Shown: positions 1-9,474 of the stretch, one piece after another
Numbering within the stretch: position 1 is the first letter of the stretch
Layout: each line of letters starts with the position of its first letter
DNA from: Achromobacter sp. UMC71
GTDB taxonomy: Bacteria > Pseudomonadota > Gammaproteobacteria > Burkholderiales > Burkholderiaceae_B
NCBI RefSeq assembly: GCF_014170305.1
Contig: NZ_LZZT01000060.1
Span: 1 to 64,000 of the forward strand
Reading direction: 5' to 3'
Length of the DNA stretch: 64,000 nt
The notes under the pieces: model-generated
Seen by the model: the letters and a program-made list of their open reading frames with translations, nothing else
Databases searched by the model: none
What the model was told of the DNA's origin: nothing
Position numbers and translations under genes: made by a program

Positions 1-6
1 GTCTCC

Positions 7-882
7 ATGATGAATGCGCTTGCCCGTAAATCCTGCCGCGGCATCCGCCTGGCCGGCGCCGCCGCGCTGCTGGCGCTGGCAGCCTTGGCCGCGCCCGCCG
101 CGGCGCAACAGGTGTATCCGACGCCGCAGGCCGCGGCCGACGCGTTCGGCGACGCCCTGGCGACCAGCGACCGCGACGCCATCGCCAAGGTGCTGGGGCC
201 GGACTACCGGCAGATCGTGCCGGGCGGCGTGGCGCAGGACGATATCTACCGTTTCCTGGCCGCCTGGGCCCATAAGCATGAGGTGGTGGCCGACGGCGAC
301 CGGCGCGCCTGGCTGGCCGTGGGCGATTCCGGCTGGACCATGGCGGTGCCGATCGTGCGCGTGGCACAGGGCTGGCGGTTCGATCCCGTCGCGGGCAAGG
401 CCGAAATCCGCCGCCGCGCCATCGGCCGCAACGAACTGAACACCATCGACACCTTGCGCGAGTTGCAGGCGGCGCAGGCCCGTTACCGGGACGGCGTGGG
501 CCAGGGCCGCTACGCGGACCGGCTGGTCAGCCGGCCAGGCGCCACCGACGGCCTGTACTGGCCCGAGTTGCCGGGCTATCCGCCGCAGGCCTACGGCCCC
601 GATGCGCTGGCGATGGGGCCGGACGTGCCGGCGGCGGACGCCTACTTCGGTTACCGCTACAAGGTGCTGCCGGCGCGTGACGGCGGCGGTTACTGGATCC
701 TCGCCTGGCCCGCCCGCTACGGCCACACGGGCATCGGCAGCTTCGTCATCGGCGCCCAGGGCGGGGTGCGCGAGGCAGACCTGGGCGCGAATACGGCCAG
801 CCGCGCGGTCAGGCTCCAGGGCACCGATGTGTCATTCGGCACCTTCCGCGACGTCGGCCCGCAGTCCGCCGTCGCGAAATGA
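7..882 (+). CDS. DUF2950 family exported protein
   Basis: This 291-residue protein has a clear N-terminal signal peptide: a basic start, then an Ala/Leu-rich core ending near the AAAQQ at residues 32-36. It is therefore probably periplasmic. The mature part resembles the DUF2950 family, with a YPTPQAAADAFGDAL opening and a later block with the ELNTIDTLRELQAAQARY motif. The family has no established function. Two ATGs (7 and 10) are possible starts. The window edge removes the upstream region, so no ribosome binding site can be judged and a few extra N-terminal residues cannot be excluded. A gap of about 180 bases separates it from the next gene. Confidence 0.8.
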   Translation: MMNALARKSCRGIRLAGAAALLALAALAAPAAAQQVYPTPQAAADAFGDALATSDRDAIAKVLGPDYRQIVPGGVAQDDIYRFLAAWAHKHEVVADGDRRAWLAVGDSGWTMAVPIVRVAQGWRFDPVAGKAEIRRRAIGRNELNTIDTLRELQAAQARYRDGVGQGRYADRLVSRPGATDGLYWPELPGYPPQAYGPDALAMGPDVPAADAYFGYRYKVLPARDGGGYWILAWPARYGHTGIGSFVIGAQGGVREADLGANTASRAVRLQGTDVSFGTFRDVGPQSAVAK

Positions 883-1059
883 TTTTTCCGATTGTTGCGG
901 ACCTGCCGGAACCGGCCTTGTTGCGGTGTCGCAACAAGGCCGGGGCTTTGCCCGGAGCGCCCTGGCTTACGTTTTTGCTTACGGTTTTTTGACAGGCGGC
1001 TATGCCAAAATGGCGGGCATTGGGATCGGCTCCCGATCCCCTTTTGTCGGACCTGGAAA

Positions 1060-2049
1060 TTGAATCCCTTGCATTTTGTCCGCTGCGCCATTCTCGGCGC
1101 AGGGATGGCGCTCAGCGCCGCCGCGGTGTCTGCTCCCATCTTTGTCCTGAACTCCCTGGACGCCAACGTCAGCATCGTCGACCCCGCCACCTACACGGAA
1201 GTGCGGCGCGTGCCCACGGGCAAGGAACCGCATCACCTGTATCTCACGCCTGACAAGAAGTCGCTGATGGTGGCCAATGCCACCGGCGACTCGATCACGC
1301 TGATGGACCCCAACACCGGCGAGGTGCAGCGCACCCTGACCGGCATCGTCGACCCCTACCAGTTGCAGTTCTCGCCGGACATGAAGTGGTTCGTCACGGC
1401 CGCCAACCGCCTGGACCACATCGACATCTACGCCTGGAAGCCGCTGGAAAAGGGCTTTGACCTGAAACTGGTCAAGCGCATCCCCGCGGGCAAGACGCCC
1501 AGCCACATCATGATCGACGCCAAGAGCACTACGGCGTACGTCACGCTGCAAGACAGCGACCAGCTCATCGCCATCGACCTGGCCACGCAGACGCCCAAAT
1601 GGACCGTCTCCACCGGCAAGACGCCGGCCGACGTGTTCCTGACCCCCGACCAGAAGACGCTGCTGGTGGCCCTGACCGGCGATTCCTACGTCGAGGCCTA
1701 CGACGTCAGCAACGGCCCGGCCAAGCTGATTTCCCGCATCAAGACCGCCGCCGGCGCGCACGCCTTCCGCGCGCAGGGCGACAAGCGCCACCTGTTCGTC
1801 AGCAACCGCACCGCCAACTCCATCAGCCGCATCGACCTGCAGACGCTGGCCGTGGTCGATACCTTCCCCGTGCCGGGCGGCCCGGACTGCATGGACGTCC
1901 TGGCCGACGGCAAGACGCTGCTGGTCACCTCGCGCTGGGCGCGCAAGCTCACCGTGGTCGACCTGGACCAGAAAAAGGTCGTCAAGCAGGTCAATGTGGG
2001 CAAGTCGCCGCACGGGGTCTGGACGTTGAACCATGCGCCGACCCGCTAA
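1060..2049 (+). CDS. Exported YVTN/YncE-like beta-propeller protein
   Basis: The predicted protein has 329 residues. Repeating blades (NSLDANVSIVDPATYTEVRRV, then VANATGDSITLMDPNTGEV and others at about 40-residue spacing) mark a YVTN/YncE-type beta-propeller, a fold used for protein or ligand binding in the periplasm. The frame is open from 892, but that N-terminus is poor. A TTG at 1060 gives a proper signal peptide (NPLHFVRC core to AAAVSA), so I chose it; the ATG at 1105 would leave too short a leader. The 3' end overlaps the deacetylase gene by 17 bases, so the two are translationally coupled. The actual role is unknown. Confidence 0.75.
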   Translation: MNPLHFVRCAILGAGMALSAAAVSAPIFVLNSLDANVSIVDPATYTEVRRVPTGKEPHHLYLTPDKKSLMVANATGDSITLMDPNTGEVQRTLTGIVDPYQLQFSPDMKWFVTAANRLDHIDIYAWKPLEKGFDLKLVKRIPAGKTPSHIMIDAKSTTAYVTLQDSDQLIAIDLATQTPKWTVSTGKTPADVFLTPDQKTLLVALTGDSYVEAYDVSNGPAKLISRIKTAAGAHAFRAQGDKRHLFVSNRTANSISRIDLQTLAVVDTFPVPGGPDCMDVLADGKTLLVTSRWARKLTVVDLDQKKVVKQVNVGKSPHGVWTLNHAPTR

Positions 2050-2824
2050 ACGGCTGGTCGCCGCCGTCTGCCTGGCCATGACGGCCTCGGCCGCCACGGC
2101 GGCCCCGGCGGCGTGCGAAAAGCCGGTCTACCTGACCTTCGACACCGGCCACATGGGCGTGGCCCCGCTGATCGCCGACGTGCTGGCGCGCCACCACGTC
2201 AAGGTCACGTTCTTCCTGGCCAACGAGCGCACGCTTACCGACGGCAGCAGCCTGGACGACCAATGGGCGCCCTGGTGGAAGGCGCGCGCGGCCGAAGGCC
2301 ATATGTTCGGCTCGCACACCTACGACCACGTCTACTGGCAGGGCGACCTGCCCGACGGCAAATTCCGCGTCAAACCCAGCGCCGGCCCCGACACGGGCAA
2401 GCGCCAGACCTGGACCGCCGAGCAGTATTGCGCCGAAATCACCCGATCGGCCACCCGTTTCAAGCAGATGACGGGCAAGACCATGCTGCCGCTGTATCGC
2501 GCGCCGGGCGGCAAGACCTCGCCGGCCCTGCTGCGCGCCGCCAAGGCCTGCGGCTATGAACACGTGGGCTGGGCGCCGGCGGGCTTCCTGGGCGACGAAC
2601 TGCCCAGCGACAAGTTCCCCAACGCCAAGCTGCTGGACCAGGCGCTGCGCACCATCAAGCCCGGCGACATCCTTCTGGCGCACCTGGGCATCTGGTCGCG
2701 CCAGGACCCCTGGGCCCCCGCCGTGCTCGAGCCGCTGATTGAAGGGCTGCAGCGCAAGGGCTATTGTTTTGCTACTTTGGACACGCATCCCGCTTACCGC
2801 GATTGGATCGCTACGCATCACTGA
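2033..2824 (+). CDS. Polysaccharide deacetylase (NodB-type, CE4) family protein
   Basis: The 263-residue protein starts with a signal peptide (to about residue 25) and then a NodB-type deacetylase domain: YLTFDTGH around residues 33-40, HTYDH at 95-99, LYRAPGG near 154-160 and a C-terminal LAHLG. Family members remove acetyl groups from polysaccharides outside the cytoplasm. In the usual TFDD motif the second Asp is a metal ligand; here it is Thr38, so metal binding or activity may be altered. Start ATG 2033 lies inside the end of the propeller gene, and the next gene begins 2 bases after the stop. The three therefore look like one transcription unit. The substrate cannot be read from the sequence. 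Confidence 0.82.
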   Translation: MRRPAKRLVAAVCLAMTASAATAAPAACEKPVYLTFDTGHMGVAPLIADVLARHHVKVTFFLANERTLTDGSSLDDQWAPWWKARAAEGHMFGSHTYDHVYWQGDLPDGKFRVKPSAGPDTGKRQTWTAEQYCAEITRSATRFKQMTGKTMLPLYRAPGGKTSPALLRAAKACGYEHVGWAPAGFLGDELPSDKFPNAKLLDQALRTIKPGDILLAHLGIWSRQDPWAPAVLEPLIEGLQRKGYCFATLDTHPAYRDWIATHH

Positions 2825-2826
2825 TC

Positions 2827-3837
2827 ATGGATACGCTTAGTCAATGGTTCGGGAACTGCCAGCAATGGCTGTTCGAAACCCTGGTGCAGCCCGCGCTGTT
2901 CCACCTGGGCCTGAGCAATTTCATCGAAGACGGCTACGACGCCACCATGTGGCTGCTGGTGGGCCTGGTGCAGGTGGCGGTGCTGCTGCTGATCTTCGGC
3001 CCACTGCAGCGCCTGCGTCCGGTCGAGGCGGTCACCGACCGCCAGCAGATCGGCATCGACGTGCTCTATACATTGATCCACCGCCTGGGTCTGTTCCGCC
3101 TGGCGCTGTTCTTCACCATCGATCCCTTCTGGGACAGTGTCTTCGGCCAGCTGCATATCTGGGGCTTCGCGCCGTTCCAGCTCGATCAGTACTGGCCCGG
3201 CGTCACGGACAACGCCTGGGTCAGCCTGGTCATCTATCTGCTGCTGTTCGACCTGGTGGATTACCTCTACCACCGGGCGCAACACCGCTACAGCTGGCTT
3301 TGGGCGCTGCACGCGGTGCACCACAGTCAGCGCCAGATGACCATGTGGAGTGACGACCGCAACCACCTGCTGGACGACATGCTGCGCGACGTGCTGGTGG
3401 TGTTCGTGTCGCAACTGGTGGGCGTGCCGCCCGCGCAGTTCGTGGCGATCGTGGCCATTACCCAGCTGGCGCAGAGCTTCTCGCACGCCAACCTGCGCAT
3501 GCACTTCGGCGCCATCGGCGAGCGTCTGCTGGTCAGCCCGCGCTTTCACCGCCACCACCACTCCATCGCCTACGACGCGTCCACGCCGGGGCCGGCCGGC
3601 GGCTACAACTTCGCCGCGCTGTTCCCCATCTGGGACGTGCTGTTCCGCTCGGCGCGCTTTGGCGTGGGTTACGGCCCCACGGGCATCCACGACCAGCAAC
3701 CCGAGCTGGGCGGCCGCGACTACGGGCGCGGCTTCTGGGCGCAGCAGTGGCTGGGGTTGAAGCGCATGGTGGGCCGAGACCGCGAACCCGCGGTCAGTGC
3801 GCCGCCCCGCCCGCCGGGCGCGGCCGAGGGCGCGTAA
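2827..3837 (+). CDS. Fatty acid hydroxylase / sterol desaturase superfamily membrane protein
   Basis: The protein has 336 residues, several hydrophobic segments and the histidine clusters of the di-iron fatty acid hydroxylase superfamily: HRAQH from residue 149, HAVHH from 162 and HRHHH from 241. Such enzymes hydroxylate or desaturate lipids in the inner membrane. The ATG at 2827 follows the deacetylase stop by 2 bases; the open frame further upstream lies inside the deacetylase gene and is rejected. The C-terminus is a Pro/Ala/Arg-rich tail. Partnership with the exported propeller and deacetylase points to envelope lipid or polysaccharide modification. That is inference from the operon only. 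Confidence 0.85.
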   Translation: MDTLSQWFGNCQQWLFETLVQPALFHLGLSNFIEDGYDATMWLLVGLVQVAVLLLIFGPLQRLRPVEAVTDRQQIGIDVLYTLIHRLGLFRLALFFTIDPFWDSVFGQLHIWGFAPFQLDQYWPGVTDNAWVSLVIYLLLFDLVDYLYHRAQHRYSWLWALHAVHHSQRQMTMWSDDRNHLLDDMLRDVLVVFVSQLVGVPPAQFVAIVAITQLAQSFSHANLRMHFGAIGERLLVSPRFHRHHHSIAYDASTPGPAGGYNFAALFPIWDVLFRSARFGVGYGPTGIHDQQPELGGRDYGRGFWAQQWLGLKRMVGRDREPAVSAPPRPPGAAEGA

Positions 3838-3874
3838 CGTTCTCAGTATCAGTGGTTCGTCACAGACGCCGCCG

Positions 3875-3910
3875 CATGAAAAAACCGGGCCTTTGCCCGG
3901 TTTTTTCATG
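3875..3910. terminator. Bidirectional intrinsic terminator
   Basis: A perfect 16-bp inverted repeat (3875-3890 and 3895-3910) with a CTTT loop. The GC core CCGGGC is flanked by six A on one side and six T on the other, so it gives a G/C stem with a U tract on either strand. It sits between the convergent hydroxylase and thioesterase genes. Confidence 0.9.
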
Positions 3911-3964
3911 CGTGTCCAGGCGCCTGCCGGCATGGCGATGCGTTGCCGGCGGGGCGGCGTGGGT

Positions 3965-4456
3965 TCAGCCGGTTGTTTCGCGCTTGATCTCGTCGTGACG
4001 GCGTTCCATTTCCTGGCGCAGCTCGCGGCGCAGGCGGGCGGCCTCGAAGCGCTGCTTTTCCTCCAGGTTGCGCGGCTCCAGCGGCGGCACCGCCGTGGGC
4101 GCGCCCGCATCGTCCACGGCCACCATCGTGAAATAGCAGCTGTTGGTGTGGCGCACCAGCTTCTTGCGGATGTCCTCGGTGACGACCTTGATGCCGATTT
4201 CCATCGAGGTGCGGCCGGTGTAGTTCACCGCCGCCAGGAAGGTCACCAGTTCGCCGACGTGGATCGGTTCGCGGAACACGACCTGGTCGACCGACAGCGT
4301 CACGACGTACTGGCCGGCGTACCGGCTGGCACAGGCATAGGCGACCTGGTCCAGGTATTTGAGAATGGTGCCGCCGTGCACATTGCCTGAAAAATTCGCC
4401 ATATCGGGCGTCATCAGGATGGTCATCGACAGTTGGTGGCTAAAGGCGTCGTCCAT
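3965..4456 (-). CDS. Acyl-CoA thioesterase, hotdog fold
   Basis: The protein has 163 residues. The hotdog signature FSGNVHGGTILKYLDQVAY lies at residues 22-40, with Asp36 as the probable catalytic residue, followed by VDQVVFREPIHVGELV. This matches YciA/BACH-like hydrolases that release fatty acids or other acids from CoA in the cytoplasm. The C-terminus (from about 125) is a charged, helix-prone tail rich in Glu/Arg, longer than in small YciA proteins. It is transcribed alone, convergent with the hydroxylase gene. Substrate chain length cannot be deduced. Confidence 0.88.
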   Translation of the reverse strand: MDDAFSHQLSMTILMTPDMANFSGNVHGGTILKYLDQVAYACASRYAGQYVVTLSVDQVVFREPIHVGELVTFLAAVNYTGRTSMEIGIKVVTEDIRKKLVRHTNSCYFTMVAVDDAGAPTAVPPLEPRNLEEKQRFEAARLRRELRQEMERRHDEIKRETTG

Positions 4457-4521
4457 GGCGGGCGTTCTACTCGGCGATAAAACACCTATGGTAGTGGCGA
4501 ATGCCTGTCATATCGCCGTCT

Positions 4522-6144
4522 TCACGGCGTTTGCCAGGGTTTCTTCTCGGCGGCAGGCGTGGCTCGGGCTGTCCCGGCCCGGGGCGCCGAGGCCGCGGAG
4601 GCTGCTGTTGCCGGCGCGGCAGGCACCGGCGTAGCGGCGGAAGCCGCCGCAGGCACCGCTTCCGCTTCCGCCTGGGGTTCGGGCACGGGCTCGTCGCGCA
4701 CGGCCGCAGGCGGCCTCCACAGTCCGTCCAGCAGCGCCGGGCCGGGGGCGTAGGCGCGCAGCAGCACGGTCACGGGCCCCGTCGCCGCCACGGGCAGCCA
4801 GTTGGCCTGCGCGCCGGGTTCGGGCGCGGCGTGGCTGATCACCAGGTCCAGCGACCCGTCGGCGTTGTACTGCAGCGGATCGCCGTCGCCCAGGGTGTAG
4901 CGGTCCAGCGGGTTGGCCACGGGCATGCCCTGACCGTCGTACGCCGCCAGCGACCACAGCGCGCCAACGGGCGGCAATTGGCCGCTCTCGAAGCGCAGCG
5001 TGTAGCGGTGCGCCCCGTCCAGCGGCCGCCCCTGGCTGTCGGTGGCCAGCAGCAGCACGGCCAGGTCTTCGGGCAGGCCCGCGCCGGGCTGGGCCTGGGC
5101 CGACAGGGCGCGCCGCAGATAGGCGTTGCCGTAGATGCCGGTGCTGGCGGTTTCACGCTGCCAGCCGTTGACGCCGCCCAGCGTGACGCCCGCGGCGGCC
5201 TGCATGCGGTCGCGCGCGGCGCGCAGGCCGCGGCGCAGGCCCTGTTTGACCGGGTGGTCCTGCTTGTCGAAATCGAACGGCCGGCCGGGAATCAGCCCCA
5301 CCCAGCGCAGCTTGGCCAGCACCGGTTGATCGGTCACGTGCGGCGGGTTCTTGCGCAGCAGCTCGGCGGCATAGGTGAAGAAGGCGTCGGTCGGCATCGA
5401 CTCGACCTGTTCGCGCACCGGAATCTTCAGATCCAGGGACGGGTCTGCCTTGACCCGCTGCGACTGCGGCGGCAGGTTCCACTGGGCCAGCGGCGTCACT
5501 GTGAAGCCGTCCTGCAAGGCGTTGACGGCGGGATAGTCGGCCGGGCCGCCGGTCTGGATCAGGTTCTTGGCCCAGACGTAGGCGGTGGGGGCGTCGATGC
5601 GCGGCATGCCGGACGGCAGCGTGCCGGTCCAGCCCGGCGGCACGATGGCGGTGTTGCCGCGCGCCGTGCCGGTGCTGCGCTTGCCCAGCGTGGCGAAGGC
5701 CTCGTTCCACATGTCCAGCAGGGTCAGGGTGTACAGCCGGCCGTGGCTGTCGGGGGCGGACAGCACTACGGGGCCGGCCGTCAGGTCCAGCCAGGCGGTG
5801 CTGCGCAGCATGTCCGGGTTGGCCCACGGCGTGGCGGCGCCCGGCCGCGGCAGGGCGCGCTGGTGCAGAAAGGTGTTGGCGGGCGCGCCTTGGGCGCCCT
5901 GCGACGGATGGGTGAACTGACGCCGGGTCAGGTCCATCGTGACCAGCGGATAGAAGTACAGATAGCCTTCCATCGCCGCGTCATGGGCCGCTTCGGTGGC
6001 GGCGGCGGCCGGTGACAGCGCGGGCGCGGCCAAGGCCGGGGTGGCGCCGAGGGCCAGGGCCGTCAAGGACAGGGCCAGGGGCGGAACCGCGCGGGACCGC
6101 GCCGACAGCGACAGGGACAGGGCCAGGGGGGCAAAGCGGCGCAT
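4522..6144 (-). CDS. DUF1254/DUF1214 domain exported protein
   Basis: The protein has 540 residues: a signal peptide, then a DUF1254 region (AMEGYLYFYPLVTMDLTRRQ, and the TPWANPDMLRSTAWLDL block) and a C-terminal DUF1214 region (RYTLRFESGQLPPVGALWSL, then YNADGSLDLVISHAAP). The function is not established. The tail (about 60 residues) is a low-complexity Ala/Pro/Glu stretch. The start at 6144 was chosen because GGAG lies five bases upstream and a signal peptide follows; the longer open frame to 6375 lacks both. A paralogue of the same architecture is at 54592-56145. Confidence 0.8.
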   Translation of the reverse strand: MRRFAPLALSLSLSARSRAVPPLALSLTALALGATPALAAPALSPAAAATEAAHDAAMEGYLYFYPLVTMDLTRRQFTHPSQGAQGAPANTFLHQRALPRPGAATPWANPDMLRSTAWLDLTAGPVVLSAPDSHGRLYTLTLLDMWNEAFATLGKRSTGTARGNTAIVPPGWTGTLPSGMPRIDAPTAYVWAKNLIQTGGPADYPAVNALQDGFTVTPLAQWNLPPQSQRVKADPSLDLKIPVREQVESMPTDAFFTYAAELLRKNPPHVTDQPVLAKLRWVGLIPGRPFDFDKQDHPVKQGLRRGLRAARDRMQAAAGVTLGGVNGWQRETASTGIYGNAYLRRALSAQAQPGAGLPEDLAVLLLATDSQGRPLDGAHRYTLRFESGQLPPVGALWSLAAYDGQGMPVANPLDRYTLGDGDPLQYNADGSLDLVISHAAPEPGAQANWLPVAATGPVTVLLRAYAPGPALLDGLWRPPAAVRDEPVPEPQAEAEAVPAAASAATPVPAAPATAASAASAPRAGTARATPAAEKKPWQTP

Positions 6145-6405
6145 CGGCGCTCCAACAGGCATGCGGGGGACAGGCGGAAAAGGCGGGCCGGAACCCGCCG
6201 CCGGCAATGGTAGCAGCCCCGCGACCATCCAAAATCTGCGAAAACCCCCGGTTTGGCCGCCAAATCCACCGGGAAAGTCCGTCCCCGTGAGCGATGGCGC
6301 CCGACGCGCGCTGCGCCTATACTTAGTTGCATATCCTTGGAAGTCGTAGGGCTTTTCTTCGGACGAGTCCGACATTTCCCCTATTCACCCGGAGAGGAGT
6401 GTTTC

Positions 6406-9400
6406 ATGGTCAACATGAACCGCCGCCAGTTCTTCAAGGTGACCGGTACGACGCTGGCGGGCTCGAGCCTGGCCTTGCTGGGGGTAGCCCCCGGCACGGC
6501 GATGGCTGAAGTCCGCCAGTACAAGCTTGCGCGCATGACGGAAACGCGCAACACCTGTCCCTACTGTTCGGTCGCCTGTGGTCTCTTGATGTACGGCTTG
6601 GGCGATGGCGCCAAGAATGCCCGCGCCAGCATCATGCATATCGAAGGCGACCCCGACCACCCCGTGAACCGCGGGACCCTCTGTCCCAAGGGCGCGGCCC
6701 TGATCGACTTCATCCACAGCCCCAACCGCCTGAAATACCCGGAATACCGGGCGCCCGGTTCGGACAAGTGGGTGCGGATGTCGTGGGACGACGCCCTGAC
6801 GCGCATCACCAAGCTCATGAAAGCCGACCGCGACGCGAACTTCGTCGAGAAGACCGCGGACGGCAAGACAGTCAACCGGTGGCTGACCACCGGCATGCTG
6901 GCCGCCTCGGCAAGCAGCAACGAGGTGGGCTACATCACGCACAAGACCGTGCGCAGCATGGGGATGTTGGCGTTCGATAATCAAGCCCGTGTCTGACATG
7001 GCCCGACGGTGGCAGGTCTTGCCCCGACGTTTGGCCGTGGAGCGATGACGAACCATTGGGTCGACATCAAGAACGCGGACGTAGTACTGATCATGGGCGG
7101 CAATGCCGCCGAGGCCCACCCGTGCGGGTTCAAATGGGTCACGGAAGCGAAAGCCCATAACAAGGCCAAGCTGATCGTCGTGGATCCGCGCTTTACGCGC
7201 TCGGCATCCGTGGCGGACTTCTACGCGCCCATACGCACCGGCACCGACATCATTTTCCTGGGCGGCGTCATCAAGTACCTGTTGGATCACGACAAGATCC
7301 AGCACGAGTACGTGCGCAACTACACCGACTTTTCCTACATCGTGCGCGAGGACTTCACGTTCGACGCGGGCCTGTACTCCGGCTACAACGCCGAGAAGCG
7401 CAGCTACGACAAGGCAAGCTGGGACTACGAGCGCGGCGATGACGGCTTCGTCAAGACCGACCCGACGCTGCAGCATCCGCGCTCGGTCTACCAGCTCTTG
7501 AAGAAGCACTATTCGCGCTACACCGAAGAGATGGTCGAGCGCGTCTGCGGCACGCCCAAGGACAAGTTCCTGAAGGTGTGCGACATGCTGGCGTCCACCG
7601 CCACCACCGACCGCGCCGCCACCATCCTGTATGCGCTGGGCTGGACGCAGCACTCTATCGGTTCGCAGATCATCCGCACCGGCGCGATGGTGCAACTGCT
7701 CCTGGGCAACATCGGCATCGCCGGCGGCGGTATGAACGCGCTGCGCGGGCACTCGAACATCCAGGGCCTGACCGACCTGGGCCTGATGTCGAACCTGCTG
7801 CCCGGCTATATGACCTTGCCCAACGAGCCCGAACAGGACTACGGCAAGTACATCGAGTCGCGCGCGCTCAAGCCCCTGCGGCCCAACCAGCTGAGCTACT
7901 GGCAGAACTACAGCAAGTTCCACGTGAGCCTGATGAAGGCCTGGTGGGGCAAGGCCGCGACCGCCGAGAACAACTGGGCGTTCGACTACCTGCCCAAGCT
8001 GGACAAGCTCTACGACATGCTGCAAGTCTACGAGCTGATGGTCCAGGGCAAGATGAACGGCTACCTGGCGCAAGGCTTCAACCCGCTGGCGGCCGCGCCC
8101 AACAAGGCCAAGCTGAACCAGGGGTTCGCCAAGCTGAAGTTCCTGGTCATCATGGATCCGCTGGTCACCGAGACCTCGGAATTCTGGCGCAACGCGGGCG
8201 AGGCCAATGACGTCGATCCCTCGCAGATCCAGACCGAAGTCTTCCGCCTGCCCACCACCTGTTTCGCCGAGGAAGACGGCGCGCTGGTCAATTCCGGGCG
8301 CTGGCTGCAATGGCACTGGAAGGGCGCCGAGCCTCCGGGCGAGGCCAAGAGCGACATCGAGATCATGTCGCTGATCTTCACGCGCCTGCGCAAGATGTAC
8401 CAGGACGAAGGCGGCAAGTACCCGGACCCCATCGTCAACCTGTCCTGGCCGTATTCCAATCCGCAAAGCCCCACCGCGGAAGAATTGGCCAAGGAATACT
8501 CGGGCAAGGCGCTGGTGGACCTGGCGGACCCGAAGGACGCGACCAAGATCACGCGCAAGGGCGGCGAGCAGCTGGCCGGTTTTGCCGAGCTGCGCGACGA
8601 CGGCTCCACGGCCAGCGGCTGTTGGATCTTCGCCGGCGCCTGGGGCCCCGGTGGCAACCTGATGGCGCGCCGCGACAACAGCGACCCCACCGGCATCGGC
8701 CAGACCCTGAACTGGGCCTGGGCGTGGCCGGCCAACCGCCGCATCCTGTACAACCGCGCCTCGTGCGACGTCTCGGGCAAGCCGTTCAACCCGCGCCGCA
8801 GCCTGATTTCGTGGAACGGCAAGGCCTGGGTCGGGGCCGACATCCCCGACTTCAAGGGCGACGAGAACCCAGACGGCGGCATGGGCCCGTTCATCATGAA
8901 CCCGGAGGGCGTGGCGCGCTTTTTCGCGCGGGCGGGCATGGCCGAAGGGCCGTTCCCCGAACACTACGAGCCGTTCGAGACGCCGCTGGGCTACAACCCG
9001 CTGTATCCGAAGGCCAAGGGCGTCACCAGCAATCCGGCGGCGCGCGTGTTCAAGGACGACCTGGCGGCGATGGGCACGGTGGACAAGTTCCCGTACGTGG
9101 CCACGACCTACCGGCTGACCGAGCACTTCCACTACTGGACCAAGAACGTCCGTATCAACGCGATCCTGCAACCCGAGCAGTTCGTCGAGATCGGCGAAGT
9201 CATGGCCAAGGAATTGGGCATCGCCAACGGTTCGCGCGTGAAGGTCTCGTCCAACCGCGGCTACATCAAGGCGGTGGCGCTGGTCACCAAGCGCCTGCGG
9301 CCCCTGACCATCGAAGGCAAGACCGTGCACCACGTGGGCATCCCGATCCATTGGGGCTTCGTGGGCCTGGCCAAGCCGGGCTTCCTCACCAACACTCTGA

Positions 9401-9474
9401 CGCCATTCGTGGGCGACGGCAATTCCCAGACTCCGGAATTCAAGTCGTTCCTGGTGCAGGTCGAGAAGGCATAG
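6406..9474 (+). CDS. fdnG: Formate dehydrogenase-N alpha subunit, selenocysteine protein
   Basis: This is the catalytic molybdopterin subunit that oxidises formate on the periplasmic side and passes electrons to quinone. An in-frame UGA at 6994-6996 separates two open stretches. The residues on either side (NQARV, then HGPTVAGLAPTFGRGAMTNHW) match the Sec site of enterobacterial FdnG, so the codon is read as selenocysteine, residue 197, giving a 1022-residue protein (E. coli FdnG is 1015). A twin-arginine signal (NRRQFFKV, Arg6-Arg7) precedes a [4Fe-4S] site at Cys51, Cys54, Cys58 and Cys93. ATG 6406 follows a strong GGAGAGGAGT site; ATG 6415 is an alternative. fdnH follows directly, and the genes for Sec synthesis lie downstream. 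The fdo paralogue name would fit as well. Confidence 0.95.
6994..7039 (+). promoter_or_regulatory. UGA selenocysteine codon and bacterial SECIS hairpin
   Basis: The UGA at 6994-6996 is followed at once by a hairpin. A lower stem pairs 6997-7003 with 7033-7039 (seven pairs including one U-G), and an apical stem GGCA/UGCC (7011-7014 with 7020-7023) encloses the loop GGUCU. The GGU-type apical loop at this distance is what SelB recognises in known formate dehydrogenase SECIS elements. SelB, SelA, SelD and tRNA-Sec genes are all within 12 kb. Confidence 0.92.

Noticed and set aside
6253-6996. fdnG as a pseudogene broken by a stop codon
   Set aside because: The stop is UGA at the exact Sec position, followed by a SECIS hairpin, with selABCD nearby.
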